From Sphaerobacter sp. (GTDB lineage Bacteria > Chloroflexota > Chloroflexia > Thermomicrobiales > Thermomicrobiaceae): a stretch of DNA of 64,000 nt. The stretch covers positions 42,050 to 106,049 of the forward strand of contig JASBVL010000011.1 in assembly GCA_029961075.1 (NCBI GenBank), given 5' to 3'. The notes beneath the pieces were generated by a model that searched no databases, had not been told where the DNA came from, and saw only the letters and a program-made list of their open reading frames with translations. Below are positions 1-7,850 of this stretch, in pieces. The translations under genes and the position numbers were made by a program. Each line of letters begins with the position of its first letter. Positions within the stretch are counted from its first letter, which is position 1.

Positions 1-2
1 CC

Positions 3-275
3 AGCTCCGCCGACCACTGGTACTTCCCCGAGACCCAGCACTCGCTCAGCTACGGCTTCAAGCAGTACTGGCTCGCGCACGGCGGCCTCGAGACCTTCGG
101 TTTCCCGATCACCGAGGAGTTTGCGGCCCAGACGCCGGACGGTCGGCGCTACGTCGCCCAGATCTTCGAGCGGGCCCGCTTCGAGTGGTGGCCGGACAAG
201 GCCGGCACCCCCGAGGACATCACCCAGGGCCTGCTGGTGTCGGAGCTGCTCCGGCAGGCCGGCTGGACCCCGTAG
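3..275 (+). CDS. C-terminal end of a secreted repeat protein (5' end outside window)
   Basis: The frame is open from base 3 to a TAG at 273-275 and gives the last 90 residues of a larger protein. It holds one aromatic repeat module: a tyrosine/phenylalanine-rich stretch with the motifs ETQHSLSYGF, GGLETFGFPIT and FERARFEWWP. The same module occurs twice at the N-terminus of the glycosidase at the other end of this window. These modules are common in exported Chloroflexota proteins and look like LGFP-type wall- or carbohydrate-binding repeats, though that role is inference. The catalytic part, if any, lies upstream of the window. A strong hairpin follows the stop. Confidence 0.7.
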   Translation, partial: SSADHWYFPETQHSLSYGFKQYWLAHGGLETFGFPITEEFAAQTPDGRRYVAQIFERARFEWWPDKAGTPEDITQGLLVSELLRQAGWTP

Positions 276-290
276 CGCGCCGCCGCACAC

Positions 291-343
291 CCCGCATCCC
301 CGGCCCCCGCTCCCCTGGGGGGAGCGGGGGCCGGGGATGCGGG
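291..343. terminator. bidirectional hairpin terminator
   Basis: A perfect 25-bp inverted repeat (arms 291-315 and 319-343, 3-base loop) lies between two convergent genes. There is no U-run, but the position between stop codons and the stem strength fit a two-way transcription stop. Confidence 0.75.
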
Positions 344-350
344 CACAACC

Positions 351-1148
351 CTAGCGGATGACGTCCCGGCGCTGGAATACCACCAGCGCCGCGATCGACG
401 CGCCGATCCCGATGGCGAACAGGCTCACCACCCCCGCCGGCACGACGCCGCTCCCCAGCGCCCCCTGCGGATCGAAGGCGGTGAAGATCGTCAGGTAGCG
501 CAGCCAGTCCCAGCGCTCGCTCAGGCTGCTCAGCACCCACAGCAGGTAGAACCCCAGCGTCAGCGCGGCCGCCAGCCCCGCCGCGCGCCCGCGGTCGTTG
601 GACAGCGCGGAGAAGAGGGCGGCGTACCCGCCGACCGCCACGCTGTAGCCCAGCAGCACCACCCCGGTCGCCAGCAGCGCCCTGGGCGCGATCGACTCGC
701 CGACGATCGCCCCGCCGATCTCCAGCGTCAGCAGCGTGACCAGGACGAGCACGGCCCCCGCGCTGAAAAAGGCGCCGAGCTTGCCCACCAGCAGCCGCGC
801 CCGCGTCTCCGGCACCGACAGCCAGAACTCCACGGTGCCCCGCTCGATCTCCTGGGCGACCAGACCCGCGCCGGTCATCACGACGAAGGTGCCCACGATC
901 AGCGGCCAGATCAGATTCAAGAACTCCGCGCCGAGGAACCCGGCGAAGGAGGTGATGTCCTCGATACCGAAGGCGGCCCGCAGCGCCTCCGGGAAGGACG
1001 CGAGGTACTCATTCAGCTGCTCGCCATTGTCGCGCACCGTCGGGAAGTAGAGCACGATGAGCATGCCGTAGAGCGCCAACCCTAGCGCGTACCAGAGGGT
1101 GGTCCGGCGCAGATCCGCGGCGGCGCGCCGCAGCATCACCACGCTCAT
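351..1148 (-). CDS. ABC-2 type exporter permease
   Basis: 265 residues with about six hydrophobic segments, beginning with a short basic N-terminus. The loop after the second membrane segment carries EIERGTVEFWLS, a charged stretch typical of ABC-2 permeases of the NatB/DrrB type. It starts with ATG inside the ATGA overlap with the upstream ATPase gene (1145-1148), so the two are translationally coupled and form one exporter in the cytoplasmic membrane. The substrate cannot be told from sequence; relatives export drugs, lipids or sodium. Confidence 0.85.
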   Translation of the reverse strand: MSVVMLRRAAADLRRTTLWYALGLALYGMLIVLYFPTVRDNGEQLNEYLASFPEALRAAFGIEDITSFAGFLGAEFLNLIWPLIVGTFVVMTGAGLVAQEIERGTVEFWLSVPETRARLLVGKLGAFFSAGAVLVLVTLLTLEIGGAIVGESIAPRALLATGVVLLGYSVAVGGYAALFSALSNDRGRAAGLAAALTLGFYLLWVLSSLSERWDWLRYLTIFTAFDPQGALGSGVVPAGVVSLFAIGIGASIAALVVFQRRDVIR

Positions 1149-2089
1149 CGCTCCACCTCCGTTCGCTCCGCCACGGCACCCGCGCCGTCCGGTCGCGCCT
1201 CAGCGCCGTAGTAGTGCAAGAACACGCTCTCCAGGTCGGCCGGCGCGTAGGTAAAGTCCTCCACCGGCAGCTCCGCCAGGAGCCGCAGCAGCGGCTGTGC
1301 CGGCCCATGCACCCCCAGCTCCAGCCGGCGCCCGTCCGGAGCCACCGACCGCACCTCCACCTGGCCGAGCGCGGTGAGGCGCTCGACCGGCACCGGCTCG
1401 CGCAAGACCAGCGAGAGACGCCGCTCCCAGAGCTGCTTGAGCCGCCCGATCTCCTCGACCGCCACCAACTGCCCCTCGCGCACGATCGCGACCCGATCCG
1501 CCACCCGCTCGACCTCGCCGAGCAGGTGCGACGAGAGGAAGATCGTGGTGCCCCGCTCGCGCTCCTCCCGGATCAGGTCCAGGAAGTCGTGCTGCCGGAG
1601 CGGGTCCAGCCCATCGGTCGGCTCGTCCAGGATCAGCAGCGGCGCGCCGTGCATCAGGGCCTGCACGATCGCCAGCTTCTGGCGATTCCCCTTCGACAGG
1701 TGGCGGATCGGTCGGCTCAGATCGAGGTCCAGGCGCTCGGCCAGCTCGTCCCGCCGCCGCCGCGACGGCTTGTCGCGGAAGGCGGCCATGAAGTCGAGGA
1801 ACTCGGCGCCCGTCATCCGCTCGTAGAGGAAGATCTCACCGGGCAGGTAGCCGACGCGCGCCTTGACCGCCGGGGCATCGGCCCAGCAGTCCAGCCCGAA
1901 GATGCGGGCGCGCCCGCTGGTCGGCTTCAACAGCCCCATCAGCACGCGGATGGTCGTCGTCTTGCCCGCGCCGTTCGGCCCGAGGAAGCCGAAGATCTCA
2001 CCCTCCTCCACGGTGAAGGTGAGATCGATGATGCCCCGCCGCGTGCCGTAGGCGCGGGTCAGCCCTTGCACGTCGATCGGTGGTGTCAT
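1145..2089 (-). CDS. ABC transporter ATP-binding protein
   Basis: 314-residue ATPase partner of the ABC-2 permease. Motifs visible in order: Walker A GPNGAGKTTT (about residue 37), signature LSKGNRQKL (about 134), Walker B LLILDEPTDGLD (about 153) and the switch histidine in SSH (about 188). The signature has K in place of the common G-G, as in many DrrA/CcmA-like exporters. The C-terminal 80 residues are a DrrA-type extension. The start ATG is at 2089, and the gene is first in a two-gene operon read leftward. Confidence 0.9.
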   Translation of the reverse strand: MTPPIDVQGLTRAYGTRRGIIDLTFTVEEGEIFGFLGPNGAGKTTTIRVLMGLLKPTSGRARIFGLDCWADAPAVKARVGYLPGEIFLYERMTGAEFLDFMAAFRDKPSRRRRDELAERLDLDLSRPIRHLSKGNRQKLAIVQALMHGAPLLILDEPTDGLDPLRQHDFLDLIREERERGTTIFLSSHLLGEVERVADRVAIVREGQLVAVEEIGRLKQLWERRLSLVLREPVPVERLTALGQVEVRSVAPDGRRLELGVHGPAQPLLRLLAELPVEDFTYAPADLESVFLHYYGAEARPDGAGAVAERTEVER

Positions 2090-2475
2090 CTACACCCTCC
2101 GTACCTGACTGCCGGGCGCTGGCCCGGCCGTGCTCCCGCGAAGCGACGCGGTGCCGAGCCATGATACGCCTGCTGGCTCGAAACGTGGTCGCCCCGGCTA
2201 GCGTGTCGCGCGGAAACGGGGTACAGTTAGCAGCACGCAGAGGAATGGAGGGGTTAGCTCTACGCAGTGCATTGCAGTCCTCTTCGTGCACGTCCTGCCT
2301 CACTGATCCCATCCCGGACGTCATCCAGCAGACGGCGGGACGCGGCCGGCGGCTACGCAATTGTCAGACCCGTGAGGCGGATCCCCGCCGGGGCGCTCAT
2401 CCCGCGCACGCAACGTGCGAGGTCGGCTCGCGGGACGGAGACATCGACCGCCTGTCGGGGAGCGGCGCATCGCCT
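2090..2475. other. divergent intergenic region
   Basis: This 386-bp spacer separates the leftward ABC operon from the rightward flippase-like gene, so both promoters should lie here. A TATCAT hexamer on the minus strand (2161-2166) could be a -10 for the ABC operon, but no good -35 is seen. The right half is open in frame with the downstream gene, but its composition is not protein-like. No RNA gene or repeat was recognised. Confidence 0.4.
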
Positions 2476-3561
2476 ATGAAGCGCACGGCCATCCTCATCG
2501 TCATCGTCGCCGCCCTTGTGGCGCTGTTCCTGGTCGCTGACCTGCAATCGCTGAGCAGCGCCATCCTCAGCATGCCCGGCGAGATGTTCGCCGCCCTGCT
2601 CGGGCTCCTGGTCCTCAACGAGCTGACCAAGGGCCTGCGCTGGGCCTTCTTCCTGCGCCGCGCGTGCCTCGACATCCGCGTGGTGGATGGCGTCCTCAGC
2701 TACCTGGCCGCCCAGGCGGCCACCGCGATCCCGGGCGGGTCGATGCTCAGCGCCCGCCTGGCCCAGGAGCACGGCCACGTCCGGATGCACCAGGCGGCCT
2801 CCGCCCTGGTCGGCCAGGCCGTCGCCGATGTCTGGGCGATCTCGCTGCTGGCGGCGGCCGCGATGTTCCTCACCGAGCAGCGCCCCGCGCAGCTCCTGGT
2901 GCCCGGCATCGGCGTCGTGGCCTCCCTCATCGTCTTCGCGGGCGTGCGAAGCCCGCGGCTGCGGCGCTGCGGCACCACCGTCTTCGGCCGCTGGCGCCGG
3001 ACGCGCCGCTTCCTGGCACTGGAGGAAGACTTCCTGGCGCACGCCGCCGCGCTGATGCGGCCCCGCACCCTCTCCATCGGCGGCCTCTTCAGCGCCAGCT
3101 CCACCATCCTCTCGGCGCTCATCCTGCTGGTGATCACCGACGCCCTGACCCACCGCGGCATCAGCCCGGGGGAGGCGGTCTACGTCCACTCCCTGAGCGT
3201 GGCCACCCGCATGGTCCTCCCCGTGCCCGGCGGCTATGGCGTCGGCGATGCCAGCCTGGCCGGCATGCTCAACTTCATCGGCATCGGCCTGGCGCGCGCC
3301 ACGTTCATCGCCCTCGCCTACCGCTCGGTCGGCGTGCTCTTCCGCACCGTCGTCGGCGTCCTCGTCCTGGTGGCGCGCTACCCGTACCTGCTGGTCGGCC
3401 CGCTCGACGCCCAGCGCCCCCAGCCGGTGGGCGTCGGCCGCTGGGCACCGCGGCCGCTGGTCCGCCGCCTCAGCCTGGCCCTCCTGGTCCGCACCGGCGG
3501 CCTGCGGGTGGAGGCACCCGTCGCCGAGTTGCCGCGCCCGACCCTCCCCGGGGGCGACTAG
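2476..3561 (+). CDS. flippase-like (lysylphosphatidylglycerol synthase TM family) membrane protein
   Basis: 361 residues from the ATG at 2476, preceded by GGGGAG at 2457-2462. The N-terminal MKRTAILIVIV is a membrane anchor and about eight transmembrane segments follow. The VLNELTKGLRW stretch and the later VLPVPGGYGVGDAS loop match the LPG_synthase_TM / AglD-like family (PF03706), which moves or modifies polar lipids in the cytoplasmic membrane. Reading is open further upstream, but that part is low-complexity and has no ribosome site. It lies 102 bp before galE in the same direction, suggesting a link to cell-surface sugar or lipid assembly. The substrate is unknown. Confidence 0.75.
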   Translation: MKRTAILIVIVAALVALFLVADLQSLSSAILSMPGEMFAALLGLLVLNELTKGLRWAFFLRRACLDIRVVDGVLSYLAAQAATAIPGGSMLSARLAQEHGHVRMHQAASALVGQAVADVWAISLLAAAAMFLTEQRPAQLLVPGIGVVASLIVFAGVRSPRLRRCGTTVFGRWRRTRRFLALEEDFLAHAAALMRPRTLSIGGLFSASSTILSALILLVITDALTHRGISPGEAVYVHSLSVATRMVLPVPGGYGVGDASLAGMLNFIGIGLARATFIALAYRSVGVLFRTVVGVLVLVARYPYLLVGPLDAQRPQPVGVGRWAPRPLVRRLSLALLVRTGGLRVEAPVAELPRPTLPGGD

Positions 3562-3663
3562 CGCCGCCGGCCACTTGACTGGCCCCGTCAGACCGGCGAT
3601 CATCCAGGCGCTGGCAGCGTACCGCCACGGTGCGGCTGAGCGCGGTGGGGAGAGCGTCAAACG

Positions 3664-4641
3664 GTGGACCTGCTCGTCATCGGTGGCGCGGGCTACATCG
3701 GCAGCGTGGTCGCGGGCCAGCTACTCGCGGCCGGCCATCGGGTGACGGTCTATGACAATCTCGTCAACGGCCACCGCGCGGCCGTCCCGGACGGCGCCGC
3801 CTTCGTCCATGGGGACGTGCTCGATCTCGACACCTTGATCCGCGTGCTCCGCCGCGGCTTCGACGGCGTGCTCCACTTCGCCGCCCTCTCCCTGGTCGGC
3901 GAGTCGGTCGCCGAGCCCGCGCGCTACTTCCGCACCAATGTGGGCGGCACCGTCAACGTCATCGAGGCCATGCGCGCCACCGGCACCCCGCGGCTGGTCT
4001 TCTCCTCCACCGCCGCGGTCTACGGCGTCCCCGACGAGGTGCCGATCCCCGAGACCGCGCCCCTCCGGCCGATCAGCCCCTACGGCGCCAGCAAGCTCGC
4101 CACCGACACGCTCATCGGCTACGCCGCGGCGGCCCACGGCATCGCCGCGGTCAGCCTGCGCTACTTCAATGTCGCGGGGGCCTGGGGCGGCCTCGGCGAG
4201 GACCACCGCCCGGAGACACACCTCATCCCGCTCGCCCTCCAGGTAGCGCTCGGCCAGCGGCCCCACCTCGCCATCTTCGGGAGCGACTACCCCACCCCCG
4301 ACGGGACCTGCATCCGGGACTACCTGCACGTCGAGGATCTCGGCCACGCCCACCTGCTCGCCCTCGAGGCGGCCCAGCCCGGGCAGCACCGCATCTACAA
4401 CCTCGGCAATGGGGCCGGCTTCTCCGTGCGCGAGGTGATCGAGACGGCGCGCCGCGTCACCGGCCACCCGATCCCGACCGTCGCGGCGCCGCGCCGTGCC
4501 GGCGACCCCCCGGTACTCGTCGCCTCCAGCGAGCGCATCCGGGCCGAGCTGGGCTGGGAGCCGCGCAAGCCCGACCTGGAGACGATCATCGCCGACGCCT
4601 GGGAGTGGACGCGGGCCCACCCGCACGGCTACCCCGAGTAG
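3664..4641 (+). CDS. galE: UDP-glucose 4-epimerase
   Basis: 325 residues starting at GTG, with GGGGAGAG about ten bases upstream. Extended short-chain dehydrogenase fold: NAD-binding GGAGYIGS at residues 7-14, substrate-side SSTAAVYG at 114-121, and the catalytic pair Y140 and K144 in YGASK. Length and the RDYLHVEDL motif in the C-terminal half fit GalE, which interconverts UDP-glucose and UDP-galactose in the cytosol. Other UDP-sugar epimerases are possible, but the overall pattern is close to the classical enzyme. Confidence 0.92.
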   Translation: MDLLVIGGAGYIGSVVAGQLLAAGHRVTVYDNLVNGHRAAVPDGAAFVHGDVLDLDTLIRVLRRGFDGVLHFAALSLVGESVAEPARYFRTNVGGTVNVIEAMRATGTPRLVFSSTAAVYGVPDEVPIPETAPLRPISPYGASKLATDTLIGYAAAAHGIAAVSLRYFNVAGAWGGLGEDHRPETHLIPLALQVALGQRPHLAIFGSDYPTPDGTCIRDYLHVEDLGHAHLLALEAAQPGQHRIYNLGNGAGFSVREVIETARRVTGHPIPTVAAPRRAGDPPVLVASSERIRAELGWEPRKPDLETIIADAWEWTRAHPHGYPE

Positions 4642-4709
4642 CGCCCCGTCGCGCGACCGTCCACCGGCCGGCGGCCGTCCTCCGGGGCCAGGAGTAAGGG
4701 AGGCACACG

Positions 4710-5420
4710 ATGCCGCTCACCGATCGCGTCGCCATCATCACCGGTGGCACCGGCGCGCTGGGTCAGGCCGTCGTCCCGGCATTCCTCGCCGCCGGGGCGA
4801 CCGTCGTCGTCCCCTATCGCCGGGAAGCCGCCTTCACCGCCCTCCAGCAGCAGAGGGGTGACCTCGCTCACCGGCTCCACGGCCACGCGGCCGACGTCAC
4901 CGACCCGGCCGCCGTCGCCGGGTTCGTCACGACGGTGCTCGCGCAGCACGGCCGCATCGACATCCTGCTCAACCTCGCTGGCGGCTACGAAGGCGGGGCA
5001 TTCCTCGAGACCGACCTCGACCAGTGGGAGCGCCTGGCCCGGCTGAACGTCCAGTCCGTGCTCGTCTGCACCCGCGCCGTCCTCCCGCACCTGGTGGCGC
5101 AGGGCAGCGGCCGGATCGTCACCGTCGGGGCACGGGCGGCGCTCGAGCCGGCCAGCGGCAGCAGCGCCTACGCCGCGGCCAAGGCCGCCGTCGTTACCCT
5201 GACCCGGGCCATCGCGCGGGAGATCCGCACCACCGGCGTCACGATCAACTGCATCGCCCCCAGCACCATCGACACCCCGGCCAACCGCCAGGCCATGCCG
5301 AAGGCCGATCCCAGCCGGTGGGTGCGGCCGCAGCAGATCGCGTCGCTGCTGGTGTACCTTTGCTCCGACCCCGCGAGCGCTATCAACGGCGCGGTGATCC
5401 CCGTCTACGGCCAGCTCTGA
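4710..5420 (+). CDS. short-chain dehydrogenase/reductase (SDR) family protein
   Basis: 236 residues from an ATG preceded by AGGAGTAAGGGAGG. The cofactor motif TGGTGALG is at 11-18, NLAGG (in place of NNAG) at 88-92, and Y154 with K158 in YAAAK. The catalytic serine expected about 13 residues before the tyrosine falls in VTVGARAAL, where the residue is alanine (A141), so activity may be altered. Similar to 3-oxoacyl-ACP reductase-like SDRs; the substrate is unknown. It follows galE by 68 bp and may be cotranscribed with it. Confidence 0.82.
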   Translation: MPLTDRVAIITGGTGALGQAVVPAFLAAGATVVVPYRREAAFTALQQQRGDLAHRLHGHAADVTDPAAVAGFVTTVLAQHGRIDILLNLAGGYEGGAFLETDLDQWERLARLNVQSVLVCTRAVLPHLVAQGSGRIVTVGARAALEPASGSSAYAAAKAAVVTLTRAIAREIRTTGVTINCIAPSTIDTPANRQAMPKADPSRWVRPQQIASLLVYLCSDPASAINGAVIPVYGQL

Positions 5421-5529
5421 CCCCCGCGCGACGCGGCAGCACGACCGGGTCTCGTCTCGGGCACGGCGGGCACGGCCGGCCCGGCGACCTGCCGGCCGGC
5501 TAGCCCCTGACCACGCCCGCCAGCGGTGC

Positions 5530-5700
5530 CGGCTCCGGCTCGGCCGCCGCAGCACCGCGAAGCCGTCGAGGTCCGGCAACAACACGTCCAGGATGATGAG
5601 CTGCGGCCGGAAGGCCGCCGCCGCCGCCAGCGCCTCCCGCCCCGAGGCCGCCTGGACCGCGAAGCCGATGAAGCGCAGGGCGGTGCTGACGAGCTGCGCT
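5530..5700 (-). pseudogene. response-regulator receiver-domain remnant
   Basis: On the minus strand this stretch encodes the middle of a receiver (REC) domain: an alpha-1 like segment LVSTALRFIGFAVQAASG, then FRPQLIILDVLLPDLDGF, which carries the phospho-acceptor aspartate and the usual DLDGF turn. The N-terminal acidic pair is missing because a TAA stands directly before it. After VLRR the frame runs into non-homologous sequence with no output domain. It is therefore a fragment of a dead regulator gene, close to operator-like repeats that such a regulator could have bound. Confidence 0.75.
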
Positions 5701-5807
5701 TACATGGGGTGATGGTGCGACCGAGAGAGAGAAGCCACGTCGGTGTCTCCTGTTCCAGCGCGCAGCGCCCATCGCCGCTCATCCGCCCCCGAGTTGATCA
5801 TCACAGC

Positions 5808-5845
5808 CTGAGCGTTTGCTGAGCGTTTCCTGAGAGCCGGCTGAG
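5808..5845. promoter_or_regulatory. four 11-bp-spaced direct repeats (array 1)
   Basis: CTGAG occurs at 5808, 5819, 5830 and 5841, exactly 11 bp apart; the first two copies extend to CTGAGCGTTT. Tandem sites with 11-bp spacing are the binding pattern of OmpR/PhoB-type response regulators. The array lies between the dead receiver-domain gene and the frameshifted secreted-protein gene. Confidence 0.6.
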
Positions 5846-5885
5846 TCATGGCCGCGGCGTGCGCCGGCCCCCGCGTGCGCGCTCT

Positions 5886-5929
5886 GCGGCAACGCTCAGG
5901 CACCTCACAGGCAACCTTCAGGCAACCCC
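5886..5929. promoter_or_regulatory. four 11-bp-spaced direct repeats (array 2)
   Basis: CAGGCA occurs at 5897, 5908 and 5919, with a weaker copy GCGGCAAC at 5886, all at 11-bp steps. A TAGCGT hexamer at 5932-5937 could be a -10 placed just downstream, as at promoters activated by PhoB-like regulators. The downstream gene is the frameshifted secreted-protein gene. Confidence 0.6.
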
Positions 5930-6169
5930 GGTAGCGTCAGACGCAGGCACCCACGCCGGGCCACCCGGCCCGGGCGCCAGCGGCCTCGGAGGATGCCAGT
6001 GGAGCACTGCGTGCCCGCGATCAACACGGGGAGCCCATCGCCCAGGCCAGGCCGGCCGCGACGTGCCTGCCGGCCGGCGGCCCCGGGCCCCGCCACCAGA
6101 CGACGCCGCACGGCCACCGGCGGCGCCGTGCACGACGAAGTTCCGAGCACCGACCGAGAGGAGAACCTC

Positions 6170-6790
6170 ATACCCACTGAACCCCTGCATGACGCAGCCG
6201 GCCCGCCGGCCCGCAAGCCGACCGGGAGACTGCGGCGCTGGCCGACCGGCGGCGCGGTCGCTCTCGTCGTGAGCGCCCTCCTGCTGAGCGGGACGGCATT
6301 CGCGCACAGCGACACCGCCAGCCGGCCGACCTGAACCAGGCATTCATCGCCAGGCTCGCCGCGAAGCTCGGCATCAGCACCGAGCAACTGGAGAGCACGA
6401 TCAACGCGGCCGCCAGCGAGACGGTCGACGACGCGGTGCCCAACGGCAGCCTCACCGCTGAGCAGGACGACGCCGGGCGGCGGCGCACCGCGCTGACCGA
6501 CATCATCGCGGCCCACGGCAGCACGGTCGAGCAGGTGGTCGACGCGCTGGTCGCCGACGCCAAGACGCGCCTGGACCAGGCGGTCGCCGACGGCCGGCTG
6601 ACGCAGGCGCAGGCGGCAGCATCCTGTCCCGGCTCCGGGACCGCCTGACCGAGCGGATCGAGCAGGGCCGGATCGGGCCGCGGCATCATGCCCCGTTCCG
6701 GGGCGACGATGGCGACGCATCCCCCGGCAACGGGTCAGCCACGGCGACGCGGGCGCCGACCGATCTACCCGCCCCCGGCGTGGGACACGC
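6170..6790 (+). pseudogene. frameshifted gene for a secreted helical protein
   Basis: Three reading frames together spell one protein. The first has a GAGAGGAG ribosome site, but the codon at the expected start (6170-6172) is ATA; it encodes a signal peptide with GGAVALVVSALLLSGTAFA and stops at 6334. The second, from about 6323, encodes LNQAFIARLAAKLGIS, then two repeats ending in SLTAEQ and RLTQAQ, and stops near 6648. The third, from 6621, continues with [16 protein letters not shown]. Such helical GxLTxxQA repeats occur in small exported proteins (DUF2680/YckD-like). At least two frameshifts and the lost start codon mark a pseudogene. The end is uncertain; the terminator at 6792 suggests the original stop lay just before it. 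Confidence 0.7.
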
Positions 6791-6791
6791 A

Positions 6792-6823
6792 GACGGGCAG
6801 GAGCCGTCGCGCTCCTGCCCGTC
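6792..6823. terminator. hairpin terminator
   Basis: A perfect 13-bp stem (6792-6804 with 6811-6823, 6-base loop) lies right after the decayed secreted-protein gene and before the ABC exporter operon. Confidence 0.65.
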
Positions 6824-7080
6824 ACCGTCATCTGCGCCCACCACACCGCCGCGCGGGACAGGTCAGGGAAGCGGGCGAGTCCCCTGTCCCTGAGGACAGG
6901 TCGAGGCTGCCCGTTTCGGCGCCACCAGACCGACCCGACGATGGAAGCGGCCGTCTCACCGCGTCAGGTATGCTCGACCCAGCGTTGCGTGGTCACGAAC
7001 GCCTTGCGACAGTACGAGCCGGTGACCCGTGCTCACGAACCATCAGCCTGGTCGCTGAGCGAGCAAAGGAAAGGGAGAGC

Positions 7081-7821
7081 ATGCCAGCAACACCTCGATC
7101 ACAACTGGCGCCAGTGGAGGCCGCGCGCGACACCGACGTCATCATTCGGGCAGAGGGTGTAGAGAAGACCTACGACACGGGCAAGCTTCGGGTTCCGGCG
7201 CTGCGCGGTGTCGATCTCACGGTCGGGCGCGGCGAGATGGTCGCGATCATGGGGCCATCTGGCTGCGGGAAGACCACGCTGCTCAACTGCCTGTCCGGCC
7301 TCGACACGATCGACAAGGGCACCATCCTGATCGCCGGCACCGACCTGTCCAAGCTGTCCGACAACGCGCGGACCGAGTTCCGCGCGCGCGAGATGGGCTT
7401 CGTCTTCCAGTTCTACAACCTCCTGCCGGTCCTCACCGCCGTCGAGAATGTGGAGCTGCCCCTCCTGGTCAGCGGCGTCCGCCCGAAGGAGGCACGCCAG
7501 CGCGCGCTGGAGGTCCTGGCGCAGGTCGGCCTCGAGCGCTGGGCCAACCACAAGCCGGCCGAGCTCTCCGGTGGGCAGCGCCAGCGCGTCACCATCGCCC
7601 GCGCCCTCGTCAACCGCCCCGCCATCGTCTGGGCCGACGAGCCGACCGGCGACCTCGATAGCCAGACCGCCGACGAGGTCATGGCGCTCATGCGGGAACT
7701 GAACCAGACCAACCGGCAGACCTTCGTCGTCGTCACCCACGACCCGCGCATCGGCGGCATGTGCGACCGCATCATCCGGATGCAAGACGGCCAGATCGTC
7801 AGCGACGGCACCGCTGCGTAG
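7081..7821 (+). CDS. ABC transporter ATP-binding protein, MacB/LolD type
   Basis: 246 residues from an ATG with AAAGGAAAGGGAG upstream. Motifs: Walker [10 protein letters not shown] (about residue 58), Q-loop [10 protein letters not shown], signature LSGGQRQR (about 162), Walker [14 protein letters not shown] (about 181) and the H-loop histidine in VVTHD. The YNLLP segment after the Q-loop is typical of the MacB/LolD/FtsE clade. The large permease gene begins 29 bp downstream, so the pair forms a mechanotransmission-type ABC exporter or extractor in the cytoplasmic membrane. The frame is open further upstream, but without a ribosome site. Confidence 0.9.
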   Translation: MPATPRSQLAPVEAARDTDVIIRAEGVEKTYDTGKLRVPALRGVDLTVGRGEMVAIMGPSGCGKTTLLNCLSGLDTIDKGTILIAGTDLSKLSDNARTEFRAREMGFVFQFYNLLPVLTAVENVELPLLVSGVRPKEARQRALEVLAQVGLERWANHKPAELSGGQRQRVTIARALVNRPAIVWADEPTGDLDSQTADEVMALMRELNQTNRQTFVVVTHDPRIGGMCDRIIRMQDGQIVSDGTAA

Positions 7822-7850
7822 CCGGCCGGCCCCAGGGAAAGGACCCGTCG

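Noticed and set aside
6688..7080. Upstream extension of the MacB-type ATPase gene
   Set aside because: It runs through a terminator hairpin and has no family similarity; the ATG at 7081 has a strong ribosome site.
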